In this document: piece after piece, positions 8,323 through 17,921 of the stretch
Layout of the letters: every line of letters begins with the position of its first letter
How positions within the stretch are numbered: position 1 is the first letter of the stretch
Assembly (NCBI GenBank): GCA_040902195.1
Contig: JBBDXS010000019.1
Location: 527,298 to 591,297 of the forward strand
Length of the DNA: 64,000 bases
Source of the DNA: JBBDXS01 sp040902195
GTDB lineage: Bacteria; Chloroflexota; Dehalococcoidia; DSTF01; RBG-16-68-14
Reading direction: 5' to 3'
Notes under the pieces: generated by a model
What the model was told of the DNA's origin: nothing
Database searches by the model: none
The model's input: only the letters and a program-made list of their open reading frames with translations
Translations under genes and position numbers: made by a program

Positions 8323-9468
8323 TTGAGAACTGAACAGTTGAAGTGGACCAGCGAGGCAGGTTGGCTGCCCCAGCTTCCGGGCGAGCTTCGCGACGCCGCC
8401 GGCCTGGCACTCGTGTTCGCCGGGAGGCACGTCCTGTCCGACACATCCGTGCTCGCCGATGTCCAGGACAAGTACCCAGGCGTACGGGTCTTTGGCTGCT
8501 CTACGGCTGGCGAGATCTGCGATACGGCAGTTCGTGACGACTCGGCGGTTGTTACGGTCGTTGACTTCGAATCGAGCCGGATCGAGTATTCGTTGGTTCA
8601 CGTCAACGAGAGTGCCAATAGCTTCGATCTGGGTAAGCGACTCGCCCAGGGTTTGCCTTCGGAAGGACTGATCCACGTGTTCGTCCTGTCCGACGGGCTG
8701 AACGTGAACGGGAGCGAGCTGGTGAAGGGGCTGGCTGAATATCTACCGTCGGATGTGAGCATCACCGGCGGCTTGTCCGGCGATGGCAGCAGTTTCGAAG
8801 AGACAAGTGTGGTCTTCGATGGCCAAGCCGCGCCTGGCACTGTCGGGGCGCTGGGCCTCTACGGCAAGGATCTGCGCATTGGCTTTGCTTCTCTCGGCGG
8901 GTGGGATCCGTTCGGCCCGGAACGCCTGATTACAAGATCGGAGGGCAATGTCCTCTACGAGCTCGATGGGCGATCGGCACTGGAACTGTATAAGACGTAC
9001 CTCGGGGAACACGCCAAGGGCCTGCCTGCCACGGGTCTCCTGTTTCCCCTGAGCCTAAGGACCGAAGAAGGGGCGACGCCCGTCGTGCGCACAATTCTTG
9101 GTATCGATGAAGCTGAACAAAGCATGACGTTCGCCGGCGACGTTCCTACCGGCGCATACGCTCGACTCATGAAAGCGAATTTCGACCGCCTGATCGATGG
9201 TGCGGTTGGCGCCGCCAAAGCGTGTTATGAGGCGGTCGAGGCGTCATCTCCCGACCTCGCCATCCTCATCAGTTGTGTGGGGCGCAAGATGGTGCTGAAG
9301 CAGCGAATTGAGGAGGAAGTGGAAGGAGTGCGCGAGGTGCTCGGCCCGGACACGACACTCACAGGCTTCTACTCCTACGGCGAGATCTCGCCGTTTACTC
9401 CGAACGCGAAATGCGAGCTGCACAACCAGACCATGACGATTACCACGATCTCTGAACGAGCCGCCTAG
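8323..9468 (+). CDS. FIST-domain small-ligand sensor protein
   Basis: 381 residues from a TTG at 8323, chosen because GGAGGT lies seven bases upstream and FIST proteins usually begin near this point; an ATG at 8236 lacks a ribosome site. The FIST_N domain (about 25-220) shows LALVFAGRHVL, VFGCSTAGEI and FVLSDGLNVNGSEL; FIST_C follows and ends with TLTGFYSYGEISPF. FIST domains are thought to sense small ligands such as amino acids and usually sit beside signalling output genes. The next gene, eight bases on, is a c-di-GMP enzyme, so this is probably its input partner. Confidence 0.87.
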   Translation: MRTEQLKWTSEAGWLPQLPGELRDAAGLALVFAGRHVLSDTSVLADVQDKYPGVRVFGCSTAGEICDTAVRDDSAVVTVVDFESSRIEYSLVHVNESANSFDLGKRLAQGLPSEGLIHVFVLSDGLNVNGSELVKGLAEYLPSDVSITGGLSGDGSSFEETSVVFDGQAAPGTVGALGLYGKDLRIGFASLGGWDPFGPERLITRSEGNVLYELDGRSALELYKTYLGEHAKGLPATGLLFPLSLRTEEGATPVVRTILGIDEAEQSMTFAGDVPTGAYARLMKANFDRLIDGAVGAAKACYEAVEASSPDLAILISCVGRKMVLKQRIEEEVEGVREVLGPDTTLTGFYSYGEISPFTPNAKCELHNQTMTITTISERAA

Positions 9469-9476
9469 AGCGTCAC

Positions 9477-11756
9477 GTGCACTCACTACTCCGCCGTCAG
9501 TTGCGCCGCTGCGGCGTCTCAGATTCTGATGTTCCAAATGCCTGGGCGGGCCTCCTCGTAGCGGTTGACGAAGCCTACGAAGAGTTGGAGACCGACCGCT
9601 TGATGTTGGAGCGCTCCCTCGATCTGAGCTCTCAAGAGCTCATGGCTGCCAACCGCGAGGTCAACTCCTCGCGGCAGCTGCTCAGCGCGACGTTGGATTC
9701 AACGGCAGACGGCATCTTAGTGGTGGACAGTGTCGGGGCCGTACAATATTCCAACAAGCGCTTTGCTGACCTCTGGCGAATTCCCCGAGACATTCTTGAC
9801 GGCAGCGATGACAATACCCTCCTCCAGTATGTCCTGGATCAGCTGGTCGATCCGGAGGCATTCTTGCAGAAGGTGCGGCAGCTGTATGCCAGCAGCGAGG
9901 AGAGTTACGACGCGCTCTCGTTCCAGGACGGCAGGACGTTTGAACGCTATTCGCGACCGCTGCTTGGCGCTGGTAGTGTGGCGGGTCGCGTCTGGAGCTT
10001 TCGCGATGTCACCGATCGCGTCAAAGCGGAAGCCGCGCTACGAGCGAGTGAGGAACGCTTCCGCACCTTTGCTGAGAACTCCGTGGACGGTGTCCTCATG
10101 GTGAACGAGGAAGGCCGCATCGTGATGGCCAATCCGATGGCTGAGCGCATCTTCGGCTACGCCGAAGGGGAATTGATCGGGGAGCCGCTCGAGACGCTGG
10201 TCCCGGAGAACCTCAGGACCGCCCACAAGCAACACCGTGCAGGCTTCTTCTCGGAGGCCCGAGCCACGAGGCCGATGGCGGCACGCGGCGACTTAAAGGT
10301 CCGGCGCCGGGATGCGAGTGTGTTCCCTGCGGAAATCAGCCTCACACCCCTCTCCTCGGCTAACGGTCGTCTGGTAGCCGCGGTCATTCGCGACGTGACC
10401 GAACGGCATAAGCTCGAGGAGCAGCTTCGGCACCAAGCCTTTCACGATGAACTAACAGGCCTTGCCAATCGTGCGCGGCTCCTAGACCGGCTGGAGCATG
10501 CGTTGAAGCGTAGTCAGCGCTCCGGCGCACCGGTGTTCGTCATGTTCCTCGATCTCGACGACTTCAAGGACGTGAACGATAGCCTTGGTCACGCAGTAGG
10601 CGATGACGTCATTCGTGCAGTTGGGGAACGCATTGCTGAGTGTGTACGCGCTGGCGATACGGCCGCCCGGCCGGGTGGAGACGAGTTCGCCGTGCTGCTC
10701 GAAGACTGCGTTTCGCCCGACGATGCTGTGTCGACCGCAGCGCGGTTGCTCGATGACATCCGCGTTCCCATCCGCGTGGGAGACGCCGACGTCGTCATAG
10801 GCGTAAGCATCGGCATTGCGGAGGGAGACGCATCATCTGCGTGTGGCGACCTCATGCGCAACGCTGATATCGCGATGTACGTTGCCAAGAGCCAGGGCAA
10901 GCATCAATATCAAGTGTTCGCGCCCGACATGCATACGCAGCTAACGGAGCGCCTCATGCTTCTCGCGGACATCAGGCGCGCCGTTGAACGGGCTGAACTC
11001 GTCGTTCATTACCAGCCGACCGTGCTCCTGGAAACGGGCCAGATCGTCGGGGCCGAGGCGCTTGTACGATGGAACCATCCATCCGGTGACCTCATTGCTC
11101 CGGCTGACTTTATCCCCGCCGCCGAAGACTCTGGAGACATCCTCGAAATGGGCCGGTGGGTGCTTGAGCAGGCATGCTGCGCGGCGCGCCAGTGGCAGGA
11201 GCGTTACCCGGACAGACACTTGGCCGTCAATGTAAATGTCTCTCCGAAGCAGCTTCAGGACGGTTCGTTCGTGGCTAGCGTCGAGCGATGCCTGGCTGCT
11301 TCAGGACTCGAACCGGACAGACTCGTGCTGGAGATTACGGAAACAGCGCTGCTTGAGGAGCCGGATCATACTATGGAAGTGCTTGGAGCGCTCAGGCGGC
11401 TTGGCGTCCGCGTCGCGCTCGACGATTTCGGTACGGGCTATTCATCCCTCAGTCACTTGCGTCGCTTCCCGATCGATGTACTGAAGGTAGACCAGTCATT
11501 CGTCAGCGACTTAAGCGGAGGAGACCAACCTAGAGGCATTGTTCAGGCCATCGTCGAACTTGGCCAGGCCCTCAACATCGAGGTCGTCGCGGAAGGGATA
11601 GAGCGTGATGATCAGCTCAAAGCCCTCAGCGCTATGAACTGCCTGTTTGGCCAAGGATTCCTACTCGGTAGACCCGTCGATAGCGCGGCGTTCGACGCTT
11701 TACTAGATGCTGCCTTCTGCTCCGCCTCTCCGAAGGGAGAGGCGGAAGCGGCGTGA
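9477..11756 (+). CDS. PAS-PAS-GGDEF-EAL c-di-GMP signalling protein
   Basis: 759 residues from a GTG. The N-terminus (LLRRQLRRCGV) resembles that of kinases paired with FIST genes. A coiled coil (about 25-60) leads to two PAS domains (about 65-175 and 188-305), then GGDEF at 400-404 with an RAGD inhibitory I-site five residues upstream, then EAL at 527-529. EAL catalytic elements are retained: VNVNVSPKQL, EITETAL, DDFGTGYSS, LKVDQSF, EGIE and GQGF. Both diguanylate cyclase and phosphodiesterase sites look intact. No membrane helix is seen, so it is cytoplasmic, probably steered by the FIST protein. Confidence 0.92.
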   Translation: MHSLLRRQLRRCGVSDSDVPNAWAGLLVAVDEAYEELETDRLMLERSLDLSSQELMAANREVNSSRQLLSATLDSTADGILVVDSVGAVQYSNKRFADLWRIPRDILDGSDDNTLLQYVLDQLVDPEAFLQKVRQLYASSEESYDALSFQDGRTFERYSRPLLGAGSVAGRVWSFRDVTDRVKAEAALRASEERFRTFAENSVDGVLMVNEEGRIVMANPMAERIFGYAEGELIGEPLETLVPENLRTAHKQHRAGFFSEARATRPMAARGDLKVRRRDASVFPAEISLTPLSSANGRLVAAVIRDVTERHKLEEQLRHQAFHDELTGLANRARLLDRLEHALKRSQRSGAPVFVMFLDLDDFKDVNDSLGHAVGDDVIRAVGERIAECVRAGDTAARPGGDEFAVLLEDCVSPDDAVSTAARLLDDIRVPIRVGDADVVIGVSIGIAEGDASSACGDLMRNADIAMYVAKSQGKHQYQVFAPDMHTQLTERLMLLADIRRAVERAELVVHYQPTVLLETGQIVGAEALVRWNHPSGDLIAPADFIPAAEDSGDILEMGRWVLEQACCAARQWQERYPDRHLAVNVNVSPKQLQDGSFVASVERCLAASGLEPDRLVLEITETALLEEPDHTMEVLGALRRLGVRVALDDFGTGYSSLSHLRRFPIDVLKVDQSFVSDLSGGDQPRGIVQAIVELGQALNIEVVAEGIERDDQLKALSAMNCLFGQGFLLGRPVDSAAFDALLDAAFCSASPKGEAEAA

Positions 11757-11858
11757 CGGCGCTCCTTAGTTCGATGGTCGTGGGTTCGGCAACACGGCCG
11801 CTCTACCCGTACTGCTAGCCCTTATGACCGACCAGCCGACTCTCCCAGCATGGGCTGG

Positions 11859-13091
11859 TCAGACGATGCTTGCCAGGAGCCGCAGTTCATCGGCAACAAG
11901 TCGAGGCAGCAGGAAGCGCTCGCGGACCCACTGCTGACCCCAGCGGCCATGCGCGCGGGCGTCGTCTGGGTTGCGCAGCAGTCGAACAATTCGCTCCGCC
12001 ATGTCGTCCTCGCTGTCCACGAGCAGGTCCGAGCTTTCGGGCGGCACCTGCATCGGGATGCCTCCTGATTTGTGCGCGACGACGGGCGTTCCTTTCCAGA
12101 GCGTCTCTGAAACGATCAGTCCAAAGCCCTCGCGAATCGATTTCTGAATGACTACATCCGAAAGGGTCTGGAAGGCGTTCACCTCCATGTTGCTCACGCC
12201 GGTGAGGTTGGTGAACACGTGCACGTCCGGGTCGTTCCGCGACTCTTCCAGGATCGTCTGGTAGATGTCCCAGCTCTCCGGGTCATCGACGGCCATGGAG
12301 CCAAGGAGCGCGAGCTGGAGATCCGGCACGCGCTCTCGAGCTAGACGATAGACTTTGATAACGCCGACGGGATCCTTCCACGGATCGAACCGCGAGACCT
12401 GCGTCATGAGCGGACGGTCCGGCTCAACTCCAACCCACTCCATCAAACGCCGCGCCAGGTCTCGCGGCAGCGTCATGTTCTTCGGGCTGAGCGGATCGAT
12501 GGCGGGCGCCATGATCGAGATGCGCTCGTCGTCGAGGCCGGGAGGAACGAAGTCGCGCATCGTGAAGATGATGGCGTCGTACTCCGCTACATAGGGGCGT
12601 AAGAACCCCCATACGGCTGCGTTTGTTTGCGAGGTATCGATATGGCAGCGCCAGATCCAGCACTTCCCTTTGGCGGGCGTGAAGTGGCGGACGGCGGCCG
12701 GCTGCGGGTCGTGCACCACGATCACGTCGTATCCAGAATCGAGGACCTCAGCGTTGCGCTCGTTGTGGCTCAGGTACATTTCCTTCGCCTCTTCCGTGAG
12801 GTCCATCTGTGCCCCCTGGAGCGCGTTGTGGAAATTCTTTGTCACCTTGAAGAACGGCGTGTCGGCGGCGATGACCCGCCACTCCGCCTGGATACCGAGT
12901 CCAAGCAGCAGCGGCACCTGCGAACGGAGCAATTCTGAAACGCCGCCGCCGTAAGGAGTCGCGTTCAGGTGAAGCACTCGCAGTCCGCGCAGCGGTTCCG
13001 CAAGAGCGACCAGCTCCTCTAACTTCCGGCGGCCGATGACCTGCTCGAATGTCCGTGGGTCCTGGCTGACAACGTCTACGAGCTGGAGCAT
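11859..13091 (-). CDS. treT: Trehalose synthase TreT (GT4 glycosyltransferase)
   Basis: 410 residues, matching TreT length. Signatures are VLHLNATPYGGGVSELL near residue 40, WRCHIDTSQTN near 145, VSRFDPWKDPVGVI near 233 and the GT-B donor-site block REGFGLIVSETLWKGTPVVAHKSGGIP near 315-340. TreT makes trehalose reversibly from an NDP-glucose and glucose. AGGGAGG precedes the ATG, and the gene follows the P-type ATPase by 27 bases, so the two are likely co-transcribed. Two other trehalose genes (otsA, treZ) lie within 30 kb. Confidence 0.92.
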   Translation of the reverse strand: MLQLVDVVSQDPRTFEQVIGRRKLEELVALAEPLRGLRVLHLNATPYGGGVSELLRSQVPLLLGLGIQAEWRVIAADTPFFKVTKNFHNALQGAQMDLTEEAKEMYLSHNERNAEVLDSGYDVIVVHDPQPAAVRHFTPAKGKCWIWRCHIDTSQTNAAVWGFLRPYVAEYDAIIFTMRDFVPPGLDDERISIMAPAIDPLSPKNMTLPRDLARRLMEWVGVEPDRPLMTQVSRFDPWKDPVGVIKVYRLARERVPDLQLALLGSMAVDDPESWDIYQTILEESRNDPDVHVFTNLTGVSNMEVNAFQTLSDVVIQKSIREGFGLIVSETLWKGTPVVAHKSGGIPMQVPPESSDLLVDSEDDMAERIVRLLRNPDDARAHGRWGQQWVRERFLLPRLVADELRLLASIV

Positions 13092-13118
13092 GGAAGACCT
13101 CCCTTTCTCGAATTCGCG

Positions 13119-15851
13119 CTAGTCCAACCCGCGCTGGGTCGTGCGGCGTTCTCTCTGGCGGCGGACCAGCTTGTGCAACTCCACCGCCACGATGACGGCC
13201 AGCGCCACGGCGATCATCCGCGGCCACATCCACAGGTCGAGTGGCTCGACGCGCAGGATGTACTGCGTGGGAGGCAGGTAGAGCGCCCCGATATGGATCG
13301 CCAGAGCGATGGCCGTGCCGACGAAGAGGAGCCGGTTCGAGAACGGACTCTTCGCGAAGGCTGAGAGGTGCTCCGAGCGAGAGTTGCCCACATGGAAGAC
13401 CTGGAACAAGACCATGGTGGTCAACGCCACGGTCCGCGCCCGCTCGCTGGACGCGTCGCCGTGCACTTCCAATAGGAACAGCAAGACGGTGCCCGCTGCC
13501 ATCACGGCCCCTGCGATCGCTGTCCGTTCCCAGAGCACGGGTGAGATGATTCCTTCCCCTCGAGGTCTGGGTGGCCGCCTGAGGACGTCTTTTTCTCCGG
13601 GCTCGAAGGCAAGCGCGACATCCTGGATGCCGTTGGTGACCAGATTGAGCCACAAAAGCTGCGCGGGCAGCAGCGGTAGCTGGAAACGAAAGAGAATGCT
13701 GGCGAGCACGGCCAGCACCGTGCCGACGCCCGTGGCGATGAGGAAGAACGTTACCATGCGCACGTTGTCGAAGACGATGCGGCCCTCTTCTACCGCTGCG
13801 AAGATGCTGGCGAAGTTGTCGTCCGTGATCACCATGTCGGACGCTTCCTTTGCGACGTCCGTGCCGGAGCGACCCATCGCCACGCCGATGTCCGCGGCTT
13901 TTAGCGCGGGGCCGTCGTTCACGCCGTCTCCAGTGACGGCCATCGTATGGCCCAGACCTTGGATCGCCGTGACGATCCGCAGCTTCTGCTCCGGAGAGAC
14001 ACGCGCGTACACGGCCGTCTCGCGAGCGGCCTCGTGCAGCGCTGCGTCATCGAGCTGATCCAAGTCCGCGCCGGTGAGGCTGCGCCCCTCTTCGCCCGCG
14101 ATACCCAACTCCTGCGCGATGGCAAGCCCGGTCGTGGCGTGATCGCCGGTGATCATGATCACCCGGATGCCCGCCTGCTGGCAGCCGCGTACGGCCTGCA
14201 TCGCTTCTTCCCGCGGCGGATCGATCATTCCTTGGAGTCCTAGAAACGTCAGGCCGGTGAGGTGCTCTTCCGCGATGAGTTCTTCAGGAGGGCTGGCCAG
14301 CTCGCGGTAGGCCATCGCCAGCACTCGCAGGCCGTCGCTCGCCATGTCGTGGGCGGCTTGGAGGACTCGTTGGCGGTCCAGCGCGGGCTCGCCAGTCGCG
14401 TCCGTACACATCTCCAGGATCTGCTCCGGCGCTCCCTTGACGAAGAGGCGGGGGGCGCCTTCGTCCTCGTGTAGCGTGGCGGCATAGCGCCGCTCCGGGT
14501 CGAACGGGATCTCCGCCTGACGGGGGTAGCGCTCTTCCAGCTCGTCCTTGAAGAGGCCCGCTTTGGCGGCGGCGACGAGCAGCGCCGTCTCGGTAGGGTC
14601 TCCGTGGACCTCAAGCTCGCCGTCCGTTTGGACGATGGCCGCGTCATTGCACAGGGCGCCCGCCAGCAAGGTGAGGCGGAGCGGAGACGAAGCGGCGACG
14701 TCCGCCATCCGTCCATCTAGCAGAAACTGACCGGACGCCTCATAGCCGCCGCCGGTTACGTGGAACACCTGACCTTCGGTGAACACGCGCGCCACGGTCA
14801 TCCGGTTCTGTGTCAGCGTCCCTGTCTTGTCGGAGCCGATGACGTCGCAGCTTCCCAACGTTTCGACGGCAGGAAGGCGCCTCATGATCACATGCCGCGC
14901 CGCCATGCGTTTGACGCCGATGGCGAGCGTGATGGTGAGGACGACGGGCAGGCCCTCGGGGATCGCCGCGACGGCCAGCGCGACCAGCGTCAGGAAGAGA
15001 TCGTGGGCATCCTCGCCCATGGCGAGGCCCATCAGGAAGCCGGCGGCGGATGCTACGAGCACGGCAATCCCGACGATGCGCGCGAAGCGGTCCATCCGGC
15101 GCAGCAGCGGGGGCTGCGCCTCTTCGATGCGGCCGACGCTCTCCGCGATCAGCCCGAGCTGTGTTCGGTACCCGGTCGCGACCACCACGGCGCGTCCGCG
15201 TCCCCGTGTGACGACCGTGCCTGTCAGAAGCATGCTGGCGCGGTCGGGCACGGGCGTGTCTTCGGCCAGGGGCGCATTGCTCTTGGCCACCGTCGTTGAC
15301 TCGCCGGTGATGAGCGATTCATCTGCCTCCAGGGCGGTGCTGTGCACAATCCGGCAGTCCGCGGGCACTTTCGCTCCCGCATCGAGCAAGACGATGTCGC
15401 CCGGCGCAAGCTCGCGAGCGTCTATCTGCCGTTCTCGGGCATTCCGGATGACGTGTGCTCGCGTGGTGGCCAGCTTGCGCAACGCCTCCATGGAGCGTTC
15501 TGCGCGGTACTCCTGGTTGAAACCGATTACGGCGTTCATGAGCAGCACCGCACCGATGATGCAAGAATCGATGTACTCTTGAAGGACGATCGTGACGAGT
15601 GCCGCAACGAGCAGAATGTAAATCAGCGGGCTCGTGAACTGGCGTAGGAGGATGGCTGCAAGGTTCACGCCCGCTTTGGCCGCGAGCTCATTCGGACCGA
15701 AGGTGCGCAGACGCTCCGCCGCTTCCACCTGAGAGAGGCCGTCTGCACTGGTATCCAGCGCGGACATCGCGCCGTCTGGCGTTAGGGCCCACCAGTGCCG
15801 TTCCGCATCTCCGGGAGCGGCGCACTGCGACCCGTTTACTCCATCACTCAT
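13119..15851 (-). CDS. P2-type cation-transporting ATPase
   Basis: 910 residues with full domain order: cation_ATPase_N (HWWAL near 20), first helix pair, actuator with LITGEST, phosphorylation site SDKTGTLT (Asp341), nucleotide-binding domain with VKGAPEQ, hinge TGDGVND and the C-terminal helix bundle. The M4 motif AAIPEGLPVVLTI matches P2A/SERCA-like pumps, so Ca2+ or Mn2+/Mg2+ is likely; PMR1-like or Na+/K+ pumps are alternatives. TreT follows on the same transcript. No cation-binding metal domain is seen at the N-terminus. Confidence 0.92.
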   Translation of the reverse strand: MSDGVNGSQCAAPGDAERHWWALTPDGAMSALDTSADGLSQVEAAERLRTFGPNELAAKAGVNLAAILLRQFTSPLIYILLVAALVTIVLQEYIDSCIIGAVLLMNAVIGFNQEYRAERSMEALRKLATTRAHVIRNARERQIDARELAPGDIVLLDAGAKVPADCRIVHSTALEADESLITGESTTVAKSNAPLAEDTPVPDRASMLLTGTVVTRGRGRAVVVATGYRTQLGLIAESVGRIEEAQPPLLRRMDRFARIVGIAVLVASAAGFLMGLAMGEDAHDLFLTLVALAVAAIPEGLPVVLTITLAIGVKRMAARHVIMRRLPAVETLGSCDVIGSDKTGTLTQNRMTVARVFTEGQVFHVTGGGYEASGQFLLDGRMADVAASSPLRLTLLAGALCNDAAIVQTDGELEVHGDPTETALLVAAAKAGLFKDELEERYPRQAEIPFDPERRYAATLHEDEGAPRLFVKGAPEQILEMCTDATGEPALDRQRVLQAAHDMASDGLRVLAMAYRELASPPEELIAEEHLTGLTFLGLQGMIDPPREEAMQAVRGCQQAGIRVIMITGDHATTGLAIAQELGIAGEEGRSLTGADLDQLDDAALHEAARETAVYARVSPEQKLRIVTAIQGLGHTMAVTGDGVNDGPALKAADIGVAMGRSGTDVAKEASDMVITDDNFASIFAAVEEGRIVFDNVRMVTFFLIATGVGTVLAVLASILFRFQLPLLPAQLLWLNLVTNGIQDVALAFEPGEKDVLRRPPRPRGEGIISPVLWERTAIAGAVMAAGTVLLFLLEVHGDASSERARTVALTTMVLFQVFHVGNSRSEHLSAFAKSPFSNRLLFVGTAIALAIHIGALYLPPTQYILRVEPLDLWMWPRMIAVALAVIVAVELHKLVRRQRERRTTQRGLD

Positions 15852-16128
15852 CGATGTCCGATCGACCGCTCATCATCCGCCCGCCTCTTCTGCATTGCAA
15901 CTCGGCATCGCTACCTCGCGCGCTGCGCGCGTCGGCACCTTATGCGTCAGCTCATTCTATGGTATTCTGGCCGAATCGTTCTCTCGGGTTGTCCTGCCGA
16001 CGATTGTGTTCACGATAAAGCCGGGGCGTGGTACGCCTTCGCCATGCGAGCTATGCTACATTTTCAACGGACTGCTTGACGCTGCGGAGCGAACCTGACT
16101 GCGGGTTCTAGAGGCATAGGAGCGAGCC

Positions 16129-16929
16129 GTGATTGCAATAACGACGGACGGGTCGGAGCGTTCGACGCACGTCTTCCCACATGCTGCAAAGCTGGCTGCC
16201 GCTCTAGGCTGGCCGCTTGGCCTCCTTCACGTCCTAGGCCCAGATGACGAGCCCGGGCAGGTCGAAGACGATCTTCGGAACATGATGGACGTCGCAGGCA
16301 TCGAGGCGGCCAGGGCGGTTATAGAACGGACAAAGGAGGAGGATGTCGCCTCCGCGATCCTGCGGGCCGCGAATGAACTGGGAGCACGCATACTGGCAAT
16401 GGACTCGCGTGGTCACGGCGCGCTCCATCACGTTCTGAGCGGGAGTGTCGCGATGAGCGTAATCGGCAGGTCAACCATTCCGCTGTTGTTAACCGGCCCC
16501 AAGGCGGAGGTACCTGTGCAATCGGAAGCGTTCCGCGTCCTCGTGACGGCCGACCGTTCGCCGGCCAGCGAGGGGATCCTGTCAGCCCTCCAACCGTTGC
16601 TCTCCTCGCTCCAGGTGACGCTTCTCATGGTATTCGTCCCCGAGCTTGCCGACCGCGGCGACCGCGTGGAACTAGCATCGTGTCATCAATACCTACAGGA
16701 CGTACAGAACCGCCTGCTTTCAGGGCTCCGTTGCGACGTCGTGGTGAAGCGCGCTGGCGCTCCACGGGATGTTGCGCCGATCATCGTCAATACCGCAATG
16801 GAGGTTCGCGCGAGTGCGATCGCCATGTCTACCCGCGGCCACGCTGCTCGTCAACACGTCATCTTCGGAAGCACTGCGGCCGACGTCCTGGGACAGTCGC
16901 CACTGCCGCTCCTCCTAGCGAGGCAGTAG
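16129..16929 (+). CDS. Tandem universal stress protein (two Usp domains)
   Basis: 266 residues from a GTG with AGGAGCG-like sequence upstream. Two Usp repeats cover about 1-125 and 132-266. The ATP-loop pattern G-2x-G-9x-GS is altered in both: the first reads DSRG then nine residues and GS, the second STRG then nine and GS, each lacking the first Gly, so nucleotide binding is uncertain. It faces a second Usp gene on the other strand at 17107. Likely a cytoplasmic stress-related binding protein. Confidence 0.88.
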   Translation: MIAITTDGSERSTHVFPHAAKLAAALGWPLGLLHVLGPDDEPGQVEDDLRNMMDVAGIEAARAVIERTKEEDVASAILRAANELGARILAMDSRGHGALHHVLSGSVAMSVIGRSTIPLLLTGPKAEVPVQSEAFRVLVTADRSPASEGILSALQPLLSSLQVTLLMVFVPELADRGDRVELASCHQYLQDVQNRLLSGLRCDVVVKRAGAPRDVAPIIVNTAMEVRASAIAMSTRGHAARQHVIFGSTAADVLGQSPLPLLLARQ

Positions 16930-16948
16930 GGCCCTTCTATCCGTATCG

Positions 16949-17090
16949 CTAGCCCAGCTCCGGCAGCACTTCGCGTCCGTAGAACTCGATAACCTTGCGC
17001 TGGTCGTGCTGCGGCGAGTGCACCATGACGTGCGTCGCGCCGCGATCGATGAGCTTGCGGACGGCCGCGACGTGGTCGGTGGCGTCCGGG
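16949..17090 (-). pseudogene. Orphan 3' tail of the LLM oxidoreductase gene
   Basis: This segment, within a repeat at 16947-17090, matches 17920-18063 (the 3' end of the intact LLM gene) with only two mismatches in 144 bases, in the same orientation. It keeps the frame and stop codon and encodes the last 46 or so residues, ending VLPELG instead of VLPELR. It has no start. Between the two copies lies the complete Usp gene at 17107-17754. It marks an insertion or tandem duplication by recombination at the gene's 3' end. Confidence 0.9.
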
Positions 17091-17106
17091 ACTCGACCGC
17101 GTCATA

Positions 17107-17754
17107 CTAGCTGACCACAGTCACCGGGCACGAGGCTTCCCGGACGACCTTCTCCGACACCGATCCCAGAAGCGCCTTCGCAGCCCGCCCTCGGCCTCGC
17201 CGCCCCATCACGACAAGATCGTAGCCATCCTCCCCCACCAACTTCAGGATCTCCGTGGCCGGATCACCAAAGCGGATGATCGGTTTGCAGGCTAGGGCGC
17301 CGGCGCGCAGCAACTCGCACGCCGAACCAAGGTGCCGCTGAATCTCCTCCTCAAGGTCGCGTCGCCGGGGAGACCCCTCCTCTGCCATCTGACCCTCAGC
17401 CCGTTCGATTGCGAGAACGCCCACAACCGACACCTCGCCCAGGCGAGGACCAAAACGCTCGACCACATATTGCACGGCGCGTTCGCTCGGCGTCGAACCG
17501 TCCACTGCCACCAGGACGTGCGGACCAGCTGCCACCGCGGCGCGACTGCCCGGACCAGCAAGGCCGGGCCGCGCCCGCCGCAAGTCGTCCTGATGCACGA
17601 AGACCAGTACGAGAAAGGCGAACGGGCCGACGGCGCTCCCTAGGAACAGCCAGGCGAACGGGTCTCTTCCCCAGCGGCTTGCCGCCAGGGCGGAGAGGGC
17701 ACCGAAGAATAGGTTGACACCGACCCAAGCGATGATGAAAGCGGTAAACGACAT
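17107..17754 (-). CDS. Membrane-anchored universal stress protein
   Basis: 215 residues. Two hydrophobic helices (about 4-26 and 32-53) precede a linker and one Usp domain (about 75-215). The ATP-binding loop is complete: MGRRG, nine residues, then GS, fitting G-2x-G-9x-GS; VAVDGS is the first strand. The helix pair resembles short membrane domains fused to regulatory proteins. The gene lies inside a 144-bp direct repeat made of the 3' end of the neighbouring LLM gene, so it probably arrived by insertion. Confidence 0.87.
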   Translation of the reverse strand: MSFTAFIIAWVGVNLFFGALSALAASRWGRDPFAWLFLGSAVGPFAFLVLVFVHQDDLRRARPGLAGPGSRAAVAAGPHVLVAVDGSTPSERAVQYVVERFGPRLGEVSVVGVLAIERAEGQMAEEGSPRRRDLEEEIQRHLGSACELLRAGALACKPIIRFGDPATEILKLVGEDGYDLVVMGRRGRGRAAKALLGSVSEKVVREASCPVTVVS

Positions 17755-17921
17755 GCTCGGCCTCCTGAGGCTCGCTCTCTCGCCCGGTGTCCCAAGTGGG
17801 TTCCCCGAGCTACGTTAGCATTGTAGCGCCAGCCGCCACGAAATTGCCCGCGTTTCCTTGAGCGACGAGCGCTCGGCATCATTGAGTTTCCCGCAAGTAG
17901 GCGAGGTCCGGGAACGAGCCG

